A DNA stretch of 64,000 bases from Nonomuraea rubra (GCF_014207985.1 NZ_JACHMI010000001.1:7361001-7425000); one strand, 5' to 3'. Shown: positions 24,577-33,770, numbered from the stretch's first letter. Numbers and translations: made by a program. Notes: generated by a model from the letters alone, not told the origin.

Positions 24577-25700
24577 GCCGTCACTCCGAGGTCGCGCAGT
24601 TGGGTGCGGGCGAAGTCGAGCTCGTCGGCGATGCCGTCGGCGAGCTGCCGCGGGGTTTCCGGGCGCAGCGCGGGTGGCAGCACGCCCCAGGTGTAGGTCT
24701 CCACGTCGTAGTGGTCGCACAATGGCTCGGGCCCGCCGGTCAGCTCCTTGAGCGCCTCGCGCAGCACCGGCGTGGTGGTGGCCAGGGGCGGGGCGGGGTC
24801 GGCGTGCAGCGGCACGTGGTAGTGCACCCGCCACGGCCCCGGCAGGCCGCGGGCGAACGCCTCGTCCAGGTCGTCGGCCGCGCCGCCGTGCGGGTTGCGG
24901 GTCTGGTGCAGGAAGCGCGGCTCGGCGTACTCGCGCAGCGCCTCCGGGTCGGTGCTCTCCAGCGCGGCCGAGACCTGGACCTTGACGATCGGCAGGCCGC
25001 GCGCCCGCAGCGCCTTCAGCGCGGCGGCCGGCTGCTCCCACGCGCAGGCCAGGTGGGCCAGGTCCAGGCAGATGCCGAGCCGCCCGGTGTCGGCGCGGGC
25101 CAGGTGGTCGATCGCCTGCCCGGTCGTCTCCACGATGCAGCCGGGCTCGGGTTCGAACGCCACCCGCACCACCCGTCCGGTCGCCGACTGGACGGCGGCC
25201 AGCCCGGCGGCGAGCTGGTCGAGGCGGCGGGCCGCCTGGTCCGCCATGGCGGCGTTCCAGGGCTGGCGCCAGCCGAGCGGCAGGGTGGACACCGACCCCC
25301 TGGCGGCGTCGTCGGGGAGCAGGTCGGCCAGGATGCGGGCCAGGTCGAACGTGTAGGACAGCCGCTCCCTCGTCGTCCAGTCGGGACGGTAGACGGCGTG
25401 CTTGACCACCGGGTCGTGGAAGGACCGGTACGGGAACCCGTTCAGCGTCACGACCTCCAGCCCCCGCGCGGTCAGCTCCCTGCGCAGCTTGGCGCGCAGG
25501 CCGGGGTCGGCGGCCAGGACCTCGGCGACGGGCGCGGCCAGCCACAGCCCCAGCCCCAGCACGTCGCTGCCGAGCCGCTCCCTGATCGGGACGGCGTACG
25601 TGTCGAACTGGGCGATGATGCCGTCGAGGTCCTCGGCCGGGTGCACGTTCGTGCAGTAGCCGAGGTGCAGCGTCGTGCCCGAGCGATGCCGCAGCCGCAT
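24573..25700 (-). CDS. eboE: EboE-type TIM-barrel protein
   Basis: A 375-residue xylose-isomerase-like/AP-endonuclease-2-like barrel. It opens with H-L-G-Y-C-T-N-V-H-P-A-E-D-L-D-G, the recognised start of metabolite-traffic protein EboE. The metal-ligand candidates are E in A-F-E-P-E-P-G near residue 205, D in C-L-D-L-A-H, and H in H-Y-H-V-P-L-H. ATG 25700 sits in a TGATG overlap with the TatD gene. The exact reaction is unknown. In cyanobacteria Ebo genes are needed to move the scytonemin precursor to the periplasm. Confidence 0.85.
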   Translation of the reverse strand: MRLRHRSGTTLHLGYCTNVHPAEDLDGIIAQFDTYAVPIRERLGSDVLGLGLWLAAPVAEVLAADPGLRAKLRRELTARGLEVVTLNGFPYRSFHDPVVKHAVYRPDWTTRERLSYTFDLARILADLLPDDAARGSVSTLPLGWRQPWNAAMADQAARRLDQLAAGLAAVQSATGRVVRVAFEPEPGCIVETTGQAIDHLARADTGRLGICLDLAHLACAWEQPAAALKALRARGLPIVKVQVSAALESTDPEALREYAEPRFLHQTRNPHGGAADDLDEAFARGLPGPWRVHYHVPLHADPAPPLATTTPVLREALKELTGGPEPLCDHYDVETYTWGVLPPALRPETPRQLADGIADELDFARTQLRDLGVTA

Positions 25701-26554
25701 CACTCGCCGCCGCGCTTGATGGAGCTGCCGGCGAACGTGGGCTCGGCCGCTCCGGTGACGCCGGTCAGGTCGAGGCGGCCCGACTGGCTGTAGAACTCGA
25801 CGGGGTTGCGCCACATGACCCGGTCCACATCGTCCTCGCCGAACCCGGCGGCCAGCATCGCCTCGGCGGTCGCCAGGGTGAGCAGCGGGTCGGAGACGCC
25901 CCAGTCGGCGGCCGAGTTGACCAGCACGCGCTCGGTGCCGTACTTGCGCAGCAGCTCGACCATGCGCGGCGGCGACATCTTGGTCTCGGGGTAGATGGAG
26001 AAGCCCATCCAGCAGCCGGTGCCGTGCACGAGCTCGATGGTGACCTCGTTGAGGTGGTCGACGGCGACGCGGCCGGGCTCGATGCCTGAGGCCTTGACCA
26101 GGTCGAGCGTGCGGCGGGTGCCGGCGGCCTTGTCGCGGTGCGGGGTGTGCACCAGGGCGGGCAGCTCGTGCTCGACGGCCAGGGCGAGCTGGCGTTCGAA
26201 GGCGTCGTCCTCCTCGGGGGTCATGGAGTCGTAGCCGATCTCGCCGACGGCGACCACGCGATCCTTGTCCAGGTAGCGGGGCAGCAGGTCGAGGACGGGG
26301 CGGCAGCGCGGGTCGTTCGCCTCCTTGGGGTTGAGCGCGATCGTGGCGTGGTGGACGACGCCGAACTGGGCCGCCCGGTACGGCTCCCAGCCGAGGAGCG
26401 AGTCGAAGTAGTCGGCGAACGAGCCGGGGCCGGTGCGCGGCTGGCCCAGCCAGAAGGACGGCTCCACGACGGCTACGACCCCGGCGGCCGCCATGCGCGC
26501 GTAGTCGTCGGTGGTGCGCGAGGTCATGTGGATGTGCGGGTCGAAGATGCGCAT
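25700..26554 (-). CDS. eboB: TatD-family metal hydrolase (EboB-like)
   Basis: A 284-residue TIM-barrel hydrolase. Metal motifs: D-P-H-I-H at residues 5-9, E in V-A-V-G-E-I-G-Y-D near residue 110, H in L-V-H-T-P-H-R-D near residue 142, and D-H near residue 165. Ebo TatD members branch away from DNA-acting TatD and are assumed to work on a small metabolite. Start 26554 lies in a TGATG overlap with EboA. Confidence 0.85.
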   Translation of the reverse strand: MRIFDPHIHMTSRTTDDYARMAAAGVVAVVEPSFWLGQPRTGPGSFADYFDSLLGWEPYRAAQFGVVHHATIALNPKEANDPRCRPVLDLLPRYLDKDRVVAVGEIGYDSMTPEEDDAFERQLALAVEHELPALVHTPHRDKAAGTRRTLDLVKASGIEPGRVAVDHLNEVTIELVHGTGCWMGFSIYPETKMSPPRMVELLRKYGTERVLVNSAADWGVSDPLLTLATAEAMLAAGFGEDDVDRVMWRNPVEFYSQSGRLDLTGVTGAAEPTFAGSSIKRGGE

Positions 26555-27168
26555 CAGGTCTCCTCGATGGTGAGACGGCCGGTGAGACGACTGGTGAGGC
26601 GGCCGAGCAGGGCGGCGGCGTCGCCGGGCATGGGGCGGCCGGCCGCCTCCCGCTCCTCGGCGAACGCGGCCAGCATGGCGGCCAGCTCGGCGTCGGCCCG
26701 CTCGTCCAGCCGGTCCACCTCGGCCAGCGGGACTCCCATGAACACGCACTTGAGCACCGCCTGCCGCCAGGCGGCCTGGTCGAGGTGGGCGGCGTACGGG
26801 CCGAGGGCGGCGGCCAGCAGGCGGGCGTCGTTCGTGCGGATGGCGTCGCGCAGGAGGGGGACCGCGCCGGTGCCGACGGGGAGCAGGGGGAGGGCCTTGA
26901 GCACGGCGCGTTTCTCGTCGGCGTCGCCGTGGTGGTAGAGGTCGGCGGCCTCGGCGGCGACGCGGGCGGGTGGCAGCGCCGCCAGCAGCAGGGCCCTGGC
27001 GGCCTCGTCTGCCGTCCAGCCCGGCGCGCCCGGCAGCGGGGCCCGGCCGGTGCGCCTTCCCGCGGCGGCGAACGAGCGGGGGAACGTGCCGGGGCTGGCC
27101 AGGGCCTCGTCCAGCCAGGCGGCGCCCGGGGTGTCGCGGAGTGCGGCGTGCAGCCGCTCGGGTGGCAT
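26554..27168 (-). CDS. eboA: EboA-domain protein
   Basis: A 204-residue, all-helical, soluble protein containing the EboA-like stretch L-Y-H-H-G-D-A-D-E-K-R-A-V-L-K-A-L-P-L-L and R-T-N-D-A-R-L-L-A-A-A-L-G-P-Y-A-A near the middle, which suggests HEAT-like helical repeats. No enzyme motif; probably a scaffold. ATG 27168 or GTG 27171 may be used, both behind AAGGAGG. The former gives the TGATG overlap seen elsewhere in the operon. Confidence 0.82.
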   Translation of the reverse strand: MPPERLHAALRDTPGAAWLDEALASPGTFPRSFAAAGRRTGRAPLPGAPGWTADEAARALLLAALPPARVAAEAADLYHHGDADEKRAVLKALPLLPVGTGAVPLLRDAIRTNDARLLAAALGPYAAHLDQAAWRQAVLKCVFMGVPLAEVDRLDERADAELAAMLAAFAEEREAAGRPMPGDAAALLGRLTSRLTGRLTIEET

Positions 27169-28082
27169 CACGTTCTGCCTCCTTCGGGTTCCTGCCCGTG
27201 CGGGCGTGCGGACGCTTGATCGTGCGGGCGTGCGGACGATTGCCCGTGCGGGCGTGCGGACGCTTGTTCGGCCTGGCGGAGGAAGGTGAGGGAGCGGGCG
27301 GCGACGTCGGGGGCGGCGTGCGAGTGGCGGGGCAGCTCGACGGCGACCAGGCCGCGGTAGCCGGAGGCGGCGAGCGCGCGCAGCACCGGCGGGAAGTCGA
27401 TCTCCCCCTCGCCGAACTCCAGGTGCTCGTGCGTGCCCCGGCGCATGTCGTCGATCTGGACGTTGACCAGGTACGGGCCTGCCGCCGTCACGCAGTCGGG
27501 CACCGGGCCGGGCTCGTTGCAGCGGCAGTGGCCGATGTCCAGGGTGAGGCCGAAGCCGTCAGGCGCGCCGAGGGCCCGCCGCAGCGCGTGCCAGCCGGCG
27601 ATCGTGTCGACGAGCATCCCCGGCTCCGGCTCGAACCCCAGCGGCACCCCGCCGGCCTGCTCCAGCACCCGCGCGCACCCGTCCACCAGCCGGTCCCAGG
27701 CCAGGTCCGGCGGCACGTGCGCCGGCCGGACCCCCGACCAGAACGACACCGCCTCCGCCCCCAGGTCGGCGCCGATGGCCACGGCCCTGCGCAGGAAGTC
27801 CACGCGCTTGTCGCGGTCGTCGTCCAGCAGCGTGGGGGCGTGCTTGCGGCGCGGGTCCAGCAGGTAGCGGGCGCCCGTCTCGACGACCACCCCGAGGCCG
27901 AGCGTCCGCAGGCGGTCGGCGACCTTGGCCACGCGCAGCGCGAGCCCGTCGGCGTACGGGTCGAGGTGGTGGTGGTCGAGGGTGAGCGCCACGCCGGTGT
28001 AGCCGAGGCCGGCGATGAGGTCGAGGGCGTCGGGGAGGCGGTGGTTCGCGAAGCCGTTGGTGCCGTAACCGAATCTGATCAT
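27168..28082 (-). CDS. Sugar phosphate isomerase/epimerase-like TIM barrel with repeat tail
   Basis: A 304-residue xylose-isomerase-like barrel (about 1-270): F-G-Y-G-T-N-G-F-A at the start, E in G-F-E-P-E-P-G-M near residue 152, D-I-G-H near 184, and E in V-A-V-E-L-P-R-H near 248. It is the second TIM barrel of the Ebo-type operon. The C-terminal about 30 residues are low-complexity and contain three 8-residue repeats of the type ASARPHGQ. ATG overlaps the prenyltransferase stop (ATGA). Confidence 0.85.
   Translation of the reverse strand: MIRFGYGTNGFANHRLPDALDLIAGLGYTGVALTLDHHHLDPYADGLALRVAKVADRLRTLGLGVVVETGARYLLDPRRKHAPTLLDDDRDKRVDFLRRAVAIGADLGAEAVSFWSGVRPAHVPPDLAWDRLVDGCARVLEQAGGVPLGFEPEPGMLVDTIAGWHALRRALGAPDGFGLTLDIGHCRCNEPGPVPDCVTAAGPYLVNVQIDDMRRGTHEHLEFGEGEIDFPPVLRALAASGYRGLVAVELPRHSHAAPDVAARSLTFLRQAEQASARPHGQSSARPHDQASARPHGQEPEGGRT
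27197..27268. repeat. Three tandem 24-bp repeats coding a His-rich tail
   Basis: The unit cgtgcgggcgtgcggacgcttgat occurs three times with 2-4 changes. It is in frame with the isomerase-like gene, giving three copies of (A/S)SARPH(G/D)Q. Being in frame and a multiple of three, copy changes would not disrupt the gene. Confidence 0.9.
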
Positions 28083-29032
28083 GTCGGGGACAACTTTCTG
28101 GCCAGTCGCCGGGCCAGCGGGACCACCGCGGCCAGCGCCAGGCCGACGCGGGGCGCGCCCGCCCGCGCGACCAGGGCGCCCTGGAGGGCGGGCAGGCTGA
28201 CGATGCCGGCCGTGACGGCGTCCCGCACCCGCTGCGGTGACGGGTCCGTGACGGCTCGGGCCTGGGGGGTGCCGAACTGGGAGGCGTACCAGCTCGCGAG
28301 CACGGCCCGCGCGGCGGCCGCCTCGGGGTCTCTGCCGGAGGGCTGGCAGGCGGTGGTGGCGGCCAGGGCGACGGTGCCCGCCAGGGTGGCGGCGGGGCGG
28401 TGGCGGGTGGTGCCGGTGGTCTCGCCCCGGGAGAGGTCGGTCAGGAGGTAGGTGTGGGCGGCGACGGTGAGGGCGGCGGGCAGCGCGGCGGCCAGCGACC
28501 TGCCGAGACCCGCCAGCCCGGGCCCGGCACCCCTGGGCGGAGGTCCCGAGGTGGTCCCCAGCAGCGTGCCGGGGACGCTGGGCGGAGTGGCCGGGGTCGC
28601 GCCGAGCAGTACGTCGAGGCCGCGGCAGGCCGCCATCACCAGGGGGCCGGCGCGCGTGTTCTTGGCGACCAGGTCGTACGCCCAGATCGCCCCCGCCAGC
28701 GGCACCGCGACCGCCAGGGCCCGGCGGCCGCCGGTGAGGGCGGCGGTGGTGAGGCCCGCGGCGGTGAGGCCGGCCGTCACGGCCAGGGCCGTGCCCGGGC
28801 TCACCCGGCCGGAGGGGATCGGGCGTTCGGGGCGTTCGGTGGCGTCGAGGTGGCGGTCGGCCCAGTCGTTGGCGGCCATGCCGGCCCAGTACAGGCAGAC
28901 GGAGGAGCAGGCCAGGCCGAGCGTCCGGGGGCCCAGCGCGCGCCCGGCGGCGGCGCCCGCGGCCACGTCGCCGGGGACGGACAGTGCGGCCGGCGCCCGG
29001 ACGAGCTCCAGCAGGTCCCGCAGCGCGGTCAT
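28079..29032 (-). CDS. eboC: UbiA-family prenyltransferase (EboC/SCO3242-like)
   Basis: A 317-residue membrane protein with about eight or nine helices. The Asp-rich, Mg-diphosphate-binding motif N-D-W-A-D-R-H-L-D-A lies near residues 62-71, followed by R-P-I-P-S-G-R-V-S, both hallmarks of UbiA enzymes. A second Asp region, D-L-V-A-K-N then C-R-G-L-D-V-L-L-G, lies near residues 120-145. It would transfer a prenyl group onto an acceptor within the membrane. ATG 29032 is preferred over an upstream in-frame start. Confidence 0.88.
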   Translation of the reverse strand: MTALRDLLELVRAPAALSVPGDVAAGAAAGRALGPRTLGLACSSVCLYWAGMAANDWADRHLDATERPERPIPSGRVSPGTALAVTAGLTAAGLTTAALTGGRRALAVAVPLAGAIWAYDLVAKNTRAGPLVMAACRGLDVLLGATPATPPSVPGTLLGTTSGPPPRGAGPGLAGLGRSLAAALPAALTVAAHTYLLTDLSRGETTGTTRHRPAATLAGTVALAATTACQPSGRDPEAAAARAVLASWYASQFGTPQARAVTDPSPQRVRDAVTAGIVSLPALQGALVARAGAPRVGLALAAVVPLARRLARKLSPT

Positions 29033-29276
29033 CGGCGTGCCTCTCTCACCCCGGATCGGCAAGCGGCACTATACCGCGCACCGTTCACGACGTCCCTCGC
29101 ACGCAGCCGTGTCGCGCCCGCGCGATCCCAGGTGGGAGCCCATCCCAGGGCCCTTGAGCGCGGCACGGCGGAAGGCCGTGAGACGCGCCGCCCTGTCGCG
29201 CTCCTCGCCGGAGGGAGCGAGGCGGTGGCGCGACCCGGGCGCGGGGCGGGCCGAGGGGGTAAGGCGGGGGGCGGGG

Positions 29277-30425
29277 TCACGGGGTGGGCTCCGGGGCGAG
29301 GGCGGTGACGAGGTCGCAGAGCGTGCGCCACTGGCCGGCCAGCCCGTGCGGCACCTCGCCCAGCGGATCCTTGAAGAAGAACGCCAGCTCCGGCAGCGGC
29401 CCCGCACGCCCGGCGCGGTGGGCGGCGGCCGTGAGCCGGGCGAGGTCCAGGACGAGGGGCGCCGCGAGCGCGGAGTCGCAGCCGTGCCAGGTGAACTCCA
29501 TCCGCATGCCGGTCCCCAGGAACCCCTCGAACGTGACCAGGTCCCACGCGGTCTTGAAGTCCCCCAGGTCCTCCAGGTAGTCGATGCGGGTCTCGCCCTG
29601 CGGCAGGTAGCCGAGCGTCTCGGGCAGCACGCGCTGCTTGCTGGCGGACTTGGCGGCGTTCGCGCCCGGCTGGGCGAGGTTGGCGCCGTCGCCGCCGCCC
29701 AGCAGGTTGATGCCCGACCAGGTGCGCACCTTGAGGTTGCGCTGGGCGAACATGGGCGCGAGCACGGACTTGACCAGCGTCTCCCCCGTCTTGCCGTCGT
29801 GCCCGCCGTACGGCAGGCCCTGCTCACGGGCGAGCTCGTCGAGCGCGGGCAGGCGGGCGCCCGTCGAGGGGGTGAAGTCCACGTACGGGCAGCCGGCGGA
29901 CAGGGCGGCGTAGGCGGCCAGCGAGCTGGGCGGCAGCACCGGTTCGGCGTCGGACAGGGCGGTGCGGAGCTCGGCGAGCGAGGCGTGGGCGGGGTGCGGG
30001 GGCGGGACGGGTTCGGTGGTCGAGACGTTGATGACGACGACGCGGTCCAGGTCGTGGTGGCGGCGGAAGCGGTCGAGGTCGGCGGCGATGGCGCTGGCCG
30101 TCCCGGCCTGGGTGGCGGCGGCGGGCAGCGGGCGCACCTGCTGCTCGACGGCGGCCAGGTCGTCCTTGACGGCCTGGGCGAGCGCGGCCGGCACCACCCC
30201 CGAGCCCGCCAGCTCGGCGGCCTTCTTCTCCAGCGGGACCGAGGTGAGGTCGTGCCCGCCGAAGACGAGGTCGCCGATGCCGGGGCGGATGCGTTCGCGC
30301 AGGGCGGGTGTTTCCAGGACGCAGCCGGTCGGGGCGGTCAGGCCCGCGCGGATGGCGAGGGCGCCGATCACGCTCGTGACGGCGACGGATCCGCGTGCGC
30401 CGATCAGCCAGGTTCCCGTTCTCAT
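29277..30425 (-). CDS. Myo-inositol-1-phosphate-synthase homologue heading the Ebo-type operon
   Basis: A 382-residue protein of the inositol-3-phosphate synthase family. NAD-binding G-A-R-G-S-V-A-V-T lies near residue 9, catalytic-core G-G-H-D-G-K-T-G-E-T-L-V-K-S near residue 205, S-G-I-N-L-L-G-G-G-D-G near residue 235, and F-F-K-D-P near residue 350. Such enzymes isomerise glucose 6-phosphate to a carbocyclic inositol phosphate. The neighbouring prenyltransferase and phosphatase suggest the product is a scaffold for a prenylated cyclitol (inference). It is separated from UbiA by 244 bp without obvious signals, so transcription through the gap is likely but unproved. Confidence 0.88.
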   Translation of the reverse strand: MRTGTWLIGARGSVAVTSVIGALAIRAGLTAPTGCVLETPALRERIRPGIGDLVFGGHDLTSVPLEKKAAELAGSGVVPAALAQAVKDDLAAVEQQVRPLPAAATQAGTASAIAADLDRFRRHHDLDRVVVINVSTTEPVPPPHPAHASLAELRTALSDAEPVLPPSSLAAYAALSAGCPYVDFTPSTGARLPALDELAREQGLPYGGHDGKTGETLVKSVLAPMFAQRNLKVRTWSGINLLGGGDGANLAQPGANAAKSASKQRVLPETLGYLPQGETRIDYLEDLGDFKTAWDLVTFEGFLGTGMRMEFTWHGCDSALAAPLVLDLARLTAAAHRAGRAGPLPELAFFFKDPLGEVPHGLAGQWRTLCDLVTALAPEPTP

Positions 30426-30682
30426 GTGGTCTCCTTCGCGGCCGGGACGGGTCCCCGCCCCGGGGGGTGTTCAGCGTCGAAGGCCGAGGAGGGCGGGATG
30501 GCCCGCCGGCCGGTGAACCGCGTGATCGGCCTGTGTCACGCGTCCTCCATGGTGGTCGGGCGGCTGCCGGGAGCCGCACACGTCATGATCGGACATTGTG
30601 ACCAGGATCCGCTCGAAAGCCCCGCCGTTCAAGCCGGATCAGGGCGCGTTCTGGTGCTGGGGGTCGAAACCCGGTGCCGGGG

Positions 30683-31534
30683 TCAGCCCTTGAGGCCGCC
30701 GCTGAGCAGGTCCAGGCGCCAGAAGCGCTGCAGGAACAGCAGCAGCGCGATGAGCGGGATCACCGACACGGCCGCGCCCACGATGGCGATGCCGTAGAGC
30801 GCCGGCTCCGAGGAGCCCTTGGCCAGCAGGGTGTAGAGGCCGACGGTGATGGGGAACCTCGACTCGTCCGACAGCATGATGTACGGCAGCAGGAAGTTGT
30901 TCCACGTCCCCACGAACTGCAGCATGAAGATCGTCACCATGCCGGGGAGCATCATGGGCAGCCCGATGGCGCCGAGGATGCGGTACTCGCTCGCCCCGTC
31001 GATCCTGGCCGCCTCCAGCGTGGCGTCCGGGACGGAGGACAGGGCGTACACGCGGGCCAGGTAGATGCCGAACGGCGAGATGAGGCCGGGCAGCAGGACG
31101 GACCAGTAGCTGCCGACGAGGTTCGTCTCGGACATGATGAGGTACTGCGGGATGGCCAGCGTCATGCCGGGCACGAGCACGCCGGCCAGGATGGCGTAGA
31201 ACAGCACGGTGCGGCCGCGGAAGTCGTACTTGGCCATGGCGTAGCCGGCCAGGGTGGAGATGAGGGTCGAGGCGGCGGAGCCGACGACCGCGTACAGGGC
31301 GCTGTTGGCCGCCCAGAGGAGGTAGCGGCCGTCGCCGTAGGAGAACAGGTCGCGCAGGTTGTCCAGGAGGCCGGTGCCGGGGGCGAAGGTGAAGGTGGAG
31401 AAGAGCTCGCCGCTCGCCTTGGTGGCGGCGACGGCCACCCAGGCGACCGGCACCAGGCAGTAGAGGGCCCCGACGAGGAGGACAAGGGTGGGCAGGAGCC
31501 TGGCGCGCTGGTGCGGGAGCGGGCGCGTGGTCAT
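30683..31534 (-). CDS. Sugar ABC transporter permease, MalG type
   Basis: A 283-residue inner-membrane protein with six helices and the permease EAA loop E-A-A-R-I-D-G-A-S-E-Y-R-I near residue 185, which contacts the ATPase. The N-terminal P-V-A-W-V-A-V-A-A-T-K-A-S pattern is typical of MalG/CUT1 permeases. ATG 31534 overlaps the MalF-type stop. No ATPase gene is nearby, so a shared MsiK-like ATPase is expected, as in many actinomycetes. Confidence 0.92.
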   Translation of the reverse strand: MTTRPLPHQRARLLPTLVLLVGALYCLVPVAWVAVAATKASGELFSTFTFAPGTGLLDNLRDLFSYGDGRYLLWAANSALYAVVGSAASTLISTLAGYAMAKYDFRGRTVLFYAILAGVLVPGMTLAIPQYLIMSETNLVGSYWSVLLPGLISPFGIYLARVYALSSVPDATLEAARIDGASEYRILGAIGLPMMLPGMVTIFMLQFVGTWNNFLLPYIMLSDESRFPITVGLYTLLAKGSSEPALYGIAIVGAAVSVIPLIALLLFLQRFWRLDLLSGGLKG

Positions 31535-32445
31535 GACAGGCCTCCGGAGGCGCGCTTCTGGGTGAGCTTCAGGAGCACGACCGAGACGACGAGGGTGCCG
31601 GCGGCCAGGATGACGGAGGCGGCCGAGGCGAGGGGGAGGTCGTCGCGGATGAAGGCGTCGCGGTAGATGTGCATCAGCGGGACCCAGGTCTGGGAGATCT
31701 CGGTGGTCATCGGGGCGAGCGTGGTCGGCTCGCCGTACACCTGGAGGGTGCCGATGAGCGCGAACAGGCCGGTGAGCACGAGCGCGGGCGCCACCAGCGG
31801 GATCTTGACGTGCCAGGCGATGCGCCACTCGGAGGCGCCGTCGATGCGGGCGGCGTCCGACAGCTCGGCCGGGATGCCGCGCAGCGACGTGAAGATGATG
31901 ATCATGTTGAAGCCGACGCCGCCCCACACCGCGATGTTGGCCAGCGACGGGTAGATGCCGTCGCCGCTGAGGAACGGGATCCCGCCCAGCCCCAGTTCCC
32001 TGGTGAGGTAGCTGAAGGGGCTGGTGGAGGGCAGGTACATGAAGCCCCACAGGAGCGAGGCCGTCACGCCGGGGATGGCGTACGGCAGGAAGATCGCCGT
32101 GCGCGCGAACCGGCGGCCGCGCGCGCCCGCGTAGTCGAGCAGCAGCGCGAACAGCAGCGCCAGGCCGAGCGTGAGCGGCACGCTGATCAGCCCGTAGAGC
32201 GCGAGCCTGCCGAAGCCGGCCCAGAACTCGGGGTCGGTGAGGATCCTGGCGTAGTTGTCGAGCCCGACGAAGACCTCCTGGCGGGTGCCGAAGATGCCCT
32301 TGCCGGTCAGCCGCAGGCCGCGGGCGCTGAGGTAGACGGCGTACCCGATGGGAACCGCCAGGAAGGCCACGAACAGCAGCACCGCGGGGGCGATGAACAC
32401 GTACGGCGCCCGCGTCCCGCGGCGGGCGCCGTTGCCGTCGGTCAC
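31531..32445 (-). CDS. Sugar ABC transporter permease, MalF type
   Basis: A 304-residue protein with six or seven helices. The EAA-like loop S-D-A-A-R-I-D-G-A-S-E-W-R-I lies near residue 205. GTG 32445 gives MTDGNGARRGTRAPYVFIAP, followed by the first helix. It forms the channel with the MalG-type partner. The start overlaps the (frameshifted) binding-protein gene's stop by 4 bp. Confidence 0.92.
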   Translation of the reverse strand: MTDGNGARRGTRAPYVFIAPAVLLFVAFLAVPIGYAVYLSARGLRLTGKGIFGTRQEVFVGLDNYARILTDPEFWAGFGRLALYGLISVPLTLGLALLFALLLDYAGARGRRFARTAIFLPYAIPGVTASLLWGFMYLPSTSPFSYLTRELGLGGIPFLSGDGIYPSLANIAVWGGVGFNMIIIFTSLRGIPAELSDAARIDGASEWRIAWHVKIPLVAPALVLTGLFALIGTLQVYGEPTTLAPMTTEISQTWVPLMHIYRDAFIRDDLPLASAASVILAAGTLVVSVVLLKLTQKRASGGLS

Positions 32446-33754
32446 GGGCCGGCGACCTTGAAGCCGGTGGCCTTCATGTCGTCCACCACGACCTGCTGGG
32501 TCTTCTGCAGCGCCTGGACGAGGGGCGTCCTGTCGCGGATGGCGGCGGCCATGGCGTCCTGGAAGGCGCTCTGCGCGGTGCCGACGTTCGGGCCCCAGCT
32601 GATGTGCGGGATCGTGCGCTGCGCGGCCTTGGTGGCGACCTCCCAGTAGTCCTTCTGGTTCGCCACCAGCTTGGGCGGGTCGCTGGAGGCGGTGGCCTGC
32701 TGCCCGGCCAGCGACGCCGGGTACTCGCCGGCGGCGATCTGGATGTCGTAGGCGGTCTTGTCGGTGTTCATCCACTTGGCGAACGTGGCCGCGGCCTGGG
32801 CGTGCTTGGAGTTCTTGGTGACGGCGATGGCGCTGCCGCCCTGGAAGGCCACCCGGTCGTCGCCCTCGGTCCACTGCGGCAGCGGCGCGATGGCCCAGTC
32901 GCCGGCCTGCTTCTCGGCGATGCCGTACAGCACGCCGGGGGCCCACAGGGCGCTCGGCCAGCTCAGGATGTCGCCCTTGTTGAGCTGGTTGTTCCATTCG
33001 GGGGTGAGCAGCGGCTCGGCCTTGACCAGGTCCTTGTCGACGAGGCCCTGCCAGTAGGCGGCCACCTCGGTGGAGGCGGGGTCGGCGATGCCCACGGTCC
33101 AGGTCTGGTCCTGGACCTTCCACCAGGTGGCGCCGGCCTGCTGGGCGAGCCCGGCGAAGTTGCCGAACTCCTCGGGGGCGAACGTGGCCAGGTACGCGTC
33201 GGGGTCCTTCTTGCGGACGTCGGCCGCCACCGTGGCGAACTCCTGCCAGGTCTTCGGCACGGGGATCTTCAGCTCGTCGAAGCGTTTCCTGTTGTAGACC
33301 ATGACCATCGGCCCGACGTCCTGCGGCACGCCGTAGACGGCGCCGTCGAAGCTGGTCAGCGACCACACCTCGGGCGTGAAGGCGTCCTTGATGTCGGCGG
33401 TGTGGGCGGAGATGTCGGCCAGCGCCCCAGCGACGATCATGGCGGGGATGGTCTGGTACTCCAGGCAGGTGGCGTCGGGGGCGTTGCCCGCCCGGCTCGC
33501 GGTGAGCAGCTTGGTGCGGTGTCGGTGCCGCCGCCGGCGTCGGTGTGCTTGACCTGGATGTCCGGGTGGGCCTTGTTGAACGCCGCGACCTTGTCCTTCT
33601 GGCCCGCGCTCCAGCACCAGAAGTTCAGCGTGACCGGTCCCGTCGGCGCCGCCCGCGTGGCGGCGGTCCCGTCGCCCGTGCCCGACGAGCAGGCGGCCAG
33701 GATGACGGCCAGGCCGATCGCCGCGATCGGGCCGGAGACCCCACTGATACGCAT
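32442..33754 (-). pseudogene. Frameshifted extracellular sugar-binding lipoprotein
   Basis: From ATG 33754 (AAGGAG upstream) the reading frame encodes a lipoprotein signal with lipobox L-A-A-C near residue 20 and the start of a family 1 solute-binding protein (V-T-L-N-F-W-C-W-S, then D-I-Q-V-K-H-T-D). It stops making sense after G-G-G-T-D-T. The rest (T-K-L-L-T-A-S-R-A-G-N-A-P-D onwards, to 32442) is in another frame. The junction lies at 33516-33517, where one base appears to be missing. Either a real inactivating mutation of the importer or a sequencing error; the remaining reading frame is otherwise intact over more than 350 codons, which favours a recent or artefactual change. Confidence 0.85.
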
Positions 33755-33770
33755 CCGCGTCTCCTTCCGC

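Noticed and set aside
29063..29276. Possible small gene between synthase and UbiA
   Set aside because: The only open frames are antisense-type, Arg/Pro-rich, without a ribosome site; treated as non-coding.
28079..30425. Terpene or meroterpenoid biosynthetic cluster
   Set aside because: The UbiA enzyme lies among Ebo genes; no terpene cyclase or polyketide genes are present.
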